A stretch of 64,000 nt of DNA from positions 1-64,000 of the forward strand of contig JASANE010000690.1 of assembly GCA_030248225.1 (NCBI GenBank), read 5' to 3'. Positions 59,973 to 64,000 of this stretch are shown in pieces. Position 1 is the stretch's first letter; each line of letters starts with the position of its first letter. The notes beneath the pieces were generated by a model that was given only the letters and a program-made list of their open reading frames with translations, was not told the origin of the DNA and made no database searches. Source of the DNA: Trileptium ribeirensis. Lineage: Eukaryota; Nematoda; Enoplea; Enoplida; Thoracostomopsidae. Made by a program: the position numbers and the translations under genes.

Positions 59973-60241
59973 TACAGTTACAATCAGAACTAAGTGCTAT
60001 AAAATAACGCAAACGAAACCGAACGAAATCGCAATCGATCGATCTTCGTTTAAACGAAATTCGTTAAATTAAACGCGAACTAACATTTTTTATTAAATTA
60101 TCTTTTTTATTTTGACGCAATCGAAATTCGTTAAATTAATTGACTTTCGTTTGAACTATCGATTTTCGTTTAAACGCCAACGATCAAAATTGAACGAAGC
60201 TTCGATCGATTTTTGAGCATTTAATTCTGATTGTAACTGTA
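59973..60241. mobile_element. palindromic TA-flanked MITE, ACAGTTACAATCAGA family, copy 2
   Basis: Ends tacagttacaatcagaacta and aattctgattgtaactgta with TA at both edges, 269 bp. The interior repeats and mirrors cgatcgatcttcgtttaaac and gttaaattaaacgcgaacta, as in copy 1 at 33351-33611 but in the opposite orientation. Confidence 0.88.
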
Positions 60242-61309
60242 TCTTATTAATTTGTTGTGGCATACAGATCACGATTGAGCGACATATGTATATGTCGAAC
60301 CTGATTTGGTATCCCGGTGTTATCTGGCACCAACTTTTCCATCGATTTTCTAAAACAGCCCGTCGCTACAGAATGTTATTTTGTAAGACAATAATATATT
60401 GGTTTTTGGAATACTTCATCACAAAATTTATTTGAACATTACTTCTAAAATTAGTCATTCCAACTTATAAATTACTTGAGCTTTTTTGTTACATTTGGAA
60501 ATATTTTGACCCATTTTTTGGAATATTCAACTTTTGAATAGGGGTATACATAATAGATTTCAAAGGAATTTATTTGGTGGTACACTATGAAACATTAACA
60601 ATGTTGGAATGTGAATATTGTATTATTCAACATGTGGGGTGTGACAAGAAGTAAATTAAAAATTGGAATATATGAATATTGTTTGCCTGTTAGAAATAAT
60701 TCTAAACTTAAAAGCAAGAATATATCGAACCATTTCAAGAAACATGCATGATCGCAGTTTAAAGTCAGAATTTTGGCAAAAATGTATAATAATGAGGACA
60801 AAGTACAGAAACGCTATGTTCGATTAAGTTAATAATGTTTTGGGGTAAGATGTTTAATAAGTAAAGGATTTTTGGTCTGAATGATAAACTTGTTAAGTGA
60901 GTCTCATTATCATCCAGTATGTTATAATTTTACCGGTATGGTTAAATTTAGGAATAGAAGTCGTTCAAGGCACACTGCTAGTAGATGTTCGATGATCCAT
61001 TAACGTTTTCAAATCAACTTACTCAGTCGCGTAATGATACAAAATACCTTAGGAAAATTTATCTTTTAATGCAAATAAACGCAACTCTGATATGTTATGT
61101 ATGTTACTCAATCGTGTGGCGATATAAAATGCACTAGGAAAATTATCTATGAATATGTTTTAATGGATATATATGCAACTCTAATATGTTGTATGTACAT
61201 GTGACCGGTGATCATAGCTTCCAAAATGAGATGTATGATATTGTTAAGTTCATATTGGATATTCTCCAATTCAAATATCTCTTTAATATTAAACGTGAAA
61301 CTCGTAAAA
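60242..61309. other. no gene recognised
   Basis: AT-rich. A related phrase pair (aaatttatcttttaatgcaa / aaattatctatgaatatgtt) near 61050 and 61140 points to a small local duplication only. Confidence 0.45.
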
Positions 61310-62932
61310 GGGTCATTTCACGAAACCATGTCATTTTAGTCGGGAGGGGGCTACATCGGCACTTTTTGGCCCATACCACCGGTCTTTTCGAAGGAAATTT
61401 AATGTCGCTGTGAGGTGTAGTAATAGCATGTTCGACGGTCATAATGAGGTATGGTGGACCTCTGTACCCCAAACATAGAGGAGCCAGAGGCCCTCAACCC
61501 GGGTTGGCCAAATGAAGCCAAAAACACGTGTTCCAATATAAACCTTCGCCGTATCGCTAGCACGTGATACATATGTGTGTTTTTCATTTCACTGTGATAC
61601 ATTGGTATTTGTTAATTTTTCCGGAAAAACTTGGCAGTAAGCATCGCCACTGAAGCTGATGTCAAGCTTCCTAAATTTTTTTCGTGACATGTAGCCCCCC
61701 CCCCGACCAAGGTCAAATCTGACAGCTTTCAGACGCTGGTAAATAACGTCAAAGTGCACTAGCGGTAAAAATGCTATATAACGGTAATCGTAATCAGTAC
61801 AGGTGTTATTGAAAAAAAGAATATCAGCGTCTGTCCATGTGTTATTTCATTATGATGTCGAAGGTCATGAAATGCCAAAAATGGGGTATGCGAAATGTAG
61901 CCTCCCCGACCTGACCAAACTTAAATTTAAAAAAGCCAAATTTAGCATACAGTCTTACAATAGGCCGGATATAAACATAGTAAAGCCCCACTAGAATCGA
62001 CCCATCTATTAAAAATTTTTTAATGAAAATGTAGCCCCCCCCCGACCTAGCGTGTAGCCCCCCCCCGACCTGGCGTGTAGCCCCCCCCCCGATCTGTAGC
62101 CCCCCCGCCCCGACCACTTGTATAATGAAAGTAATCGAATGTCGCAAGAATCATAATAAGTTCATCATCATTGCACTATGATATGGGGCCGTGCTGTTAA
62201 CTGGGCACCTAGGGAACCCTTCTGCCTGCCCGCACATCTATTACACGCATTGTCCTTGGTATCATCACTTAAATGTAAGCTAGTCATAGATCAATTGTAT
62301 TTGTTTTACACCAGCTTACATTTAGAATGTATAGAAGTAGCTAAAGTTTGGCGCGTTGCATGTTGTAGGAAGTTGTAGCCCCCCCCCCGACCTGAGGTGT
62401 AGCCCCCCCCGACTCAACACCTATCGGGGTGCCAATTTTTACAAGGTCTAAGGATCTGCCTGAAATTTTTTCTCGGACATCCCCCGCTCATGGTTGGTTT
62501 GTGAGCATAAAATGGTATCTGTAGGTGCTGTCTCCGTTGCGCTAGAAAAACTTCTGCGACTAGCTTGTTCTAAATTGGTCGATTTTTAACCCCAAGAATG
62601 CCCTAGCAGCATCAATTTTAGGTCGCAAGTGCTCCAAATGGCTTGACGAGGACCATTTTTGTGCGACTTGCATAAAAACAGGCCATGGTTCGCGTGTCAC
62701 TCTGTCAACCTACAGAATAATGACTTATTGCGGATTAAAATTTGACCCTCAGGGGGCCCTTTCCAACCCCTGTAGCAGGTTTCAGGTAGTTCGTTTTGCA
62801 TAGAGACATCGGTATTCGAAAAATTCAGGGTTTTTTACATAGGAAGGGGTCTAGACACTGTACATTCGAAAACGTTTCATTTTGGCTTCAAAAAGCGGTG
62901 TTTCAAAAGTATATGGTTTCGTGAAATGACCC
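61310..62932. mobile_element. possible 1.6-kb non-autonomous DNA transposon with 20-bp inverted ends
   Basis: gggtcatttcacgaaaccat at 61310-61329 is the exact reverse complement of 62913-62932. No clear target-site duplication was found in the flanks. The interior has no transposase motif but carries the C-run array described separately. Class is unknown; the inverted ends are the only evidence that this is one element. Confidence 0.6.
61690..62415. repeat. dispersed tgtagccccccccgacctg motif, G-runs on the - strand
   Basis: Runs of 7-10 C preceded by tgtag and followed by gacc recur at 61690, 62032, 62050, 62080, 62097, 62375 and 62398, with a weaker form at 61897. On the - strand these are G-runs at close spacing around 62032-62115, enough to permit G-quadruplex formation. 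The minus-strand frame across them (GGLQIGGG ... QVGGGLHARSGGG) is a by-product. Confidence 0.8.
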
Positions 62933-63723
62933 GAAACGAGATTTCTAAAAATAGAATATGATAATCCAGGTTTTGATAAAGTAGTCTCAATAAAATCTTT
63001 CGTGATAAAACTATTATAAATTTATGGCTAAAAGTGGCTTTGCCTGATAACACGCATCATTGGGCTAATCTAATAATCTGTTTCACGTACCCTGACCCAA
63101 TTGCATTGCGGATAATTATAAACAAATGGTTTCTTAAGTGGACATTAAGGAATATTATTGGATGTGGTATGTTCATGCGATACGGATTCTGTACATAACC
63201 ATGTTGTAACTGGTGATTTAAGTATAATCAGTGGAGATAATGTTAAGAAAATTTTAGAATGGTCATTTGTACAGATAACACAGACAGGTTGATCTAGAGT
63301 AATTAAAACTAGTTTTCATGATTATAGCAATTATTATTATAGTATATATAATCGTGGTACTAAGGTTCACTGATTCAGAAGGATCAAATGAAAATTGTTT
63401 ATTGATTGCTCAAATTGCCAAAGGTCCATCGTCGAGCTGCTGTGACATATTTCTAAGTTTATAATCTGTTTCATCTACATTGTGGGGGGTTAGTTTATAT
63501 GTTTGTCTAACTGTGGTAACTGATAATCTGGATTCTTGCAACTCGATATGTAATCCTCCTGAACCGACTCGATACTACTGTCCGTCGTTTAGTCAACACT
63601 GTCAGCCTTCTACCGGTGCAACGTCTACCTCAACTGCAGTGACAACTTTAGACGTGTGACAAGTTTCACATGTTCAACCGGAAACATGTTATACACTTAT
63701 ACCTACATATTTAGTTGTAATTA
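62933..63723. other. no gene recognised
   Basis: AT-rich sequence with no identifiable element between the C-run unit and the last interspersed repeat. Confidence 0.5.
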
Positions 63724-64000
63724 AGCGGAGCTCGGCGAAGCCGAGCGAAGCGTTTTTATTTTCTGTCTGGGAGTAAAAAGGTCGATGTCCGTCCGTTCGT
63801 TCGTTCGTTCGGTCCAACGGATCTCTAGAACCACTGAACGGATTTTAAAAAACTTTTTTGTTTGAAAACCTATCATGCTAGAGTGTGCACCTGATATTTG
63901 GGATTAAAAAATTTTGAGTGGTAAGTAGTAATTAGCTAATTAGTTAAGCTTATGCAGCTAAAATAGAGAATTTTGCAATATTTGTGTTATTTATTGAAAT
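63724..64000 (+). repeat. interspersed repeat, copy C, cut by the window end
   Basis: Head gcggagctcggcgaagccga, then tttttattttctgtct, gtccgtccgttcgttcgttc, core gaaccactgaacggatttt and tail atgcagctaaaatagag. It matches copy B at 16148-16440 almost throughout and continues past the last base. Confidence 0.85.

Noticed and set aside
61842..62147. Gly-rich minus-strand frame (GGG repeats)
   Set aside because: It is a translation of the C-run repeat and has no other coding evidence.
1..64000. CRISPR arrays, bacterial operons or phage modules
   Set aside because: Tandem arrays here lack the repeat/unique-spacer pattern, and the two gene models have spliceosomal introns.
52634..64000. remaining 3' exons of the SLC12A8-like gene
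   Set aside because: I looked for the expected GPNKTP-like block and following helices with acceptor and donor sites and found none I could defend.

Overview
The window looks like nuclear DNA of an invertebrate animal. Protein-coding signal is confined to short exons with GT-AG introns of 0.5-10 kb. The rest is AT-rich and full of decayed DNA transposons, MITEs and tandem repeats. One gene is an SLC12A8-like cation-chloride-cotransporter-family protein, a family I associate with animals. I see no bacterial operons, phage genes, CRISPR arrays, rRNA genes or convincing tRNA genes. I cannot name the phylum.

Layout. (1) 1-8.3 kb: no recognisable gene; a GA microsatellite and a deleted hAT element (7254-7792) with an 8-bp target-site duplication. 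(2) 8294-21590, + strand: a six-exon gene for a predicted 186-residue, charged, probably disordered protein of a family I do not recognise. Exon starts repeat an EGEAFL motif and exon ends repeat a (K/R)xxTxxxTV motif, so the protein looks built by exon duplication. Its introns hold a 2.6-kb array of a 44-bp minisatellite, a broken Merlin transposase on the - strand, a Tc1/mariner-type MITE and copies of an interspersed repeat. (3) 21.6-32.1 kb: a repeat-rich interval with two non-autonomous hAT families and one unassigned ORF. (4) 32129-52633, + strand: seven exons of the SLC12A8-like transporter, which splice in frame. I could not find its first coding exon or its 3' exons. Its introns contain a degraded Helitron (Rep HUH motif and PIF1-type helicase), a hAT-derived pseudogene split by a younger hAT MITE, and a diverged ~155-bp tandem array. 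(5) 52.6-64 kb: mobile DNA only, as far as I can see. It holds a 2.16-kb hAT foldback, TA-flanked MITEs, and a 1.6-kb inverted-repeat-bounded unit with C-runs (G-runs on the - strand).

The two genes have no evident functional link. The least expected items are the repeat-exon protein gene, the nested hAT insertion whose removal restores the reading frame exactly, the MITE family whose interior is built of CGAA or CGAG tetranucleotides, and a short motif shared by several otherwise different interspersed repeats.

Limits: all homology statements come from reading motifs by eye. Element boundaries are exact only where terminal inverted repeats and target-site duplications are described; other edges are approximate.
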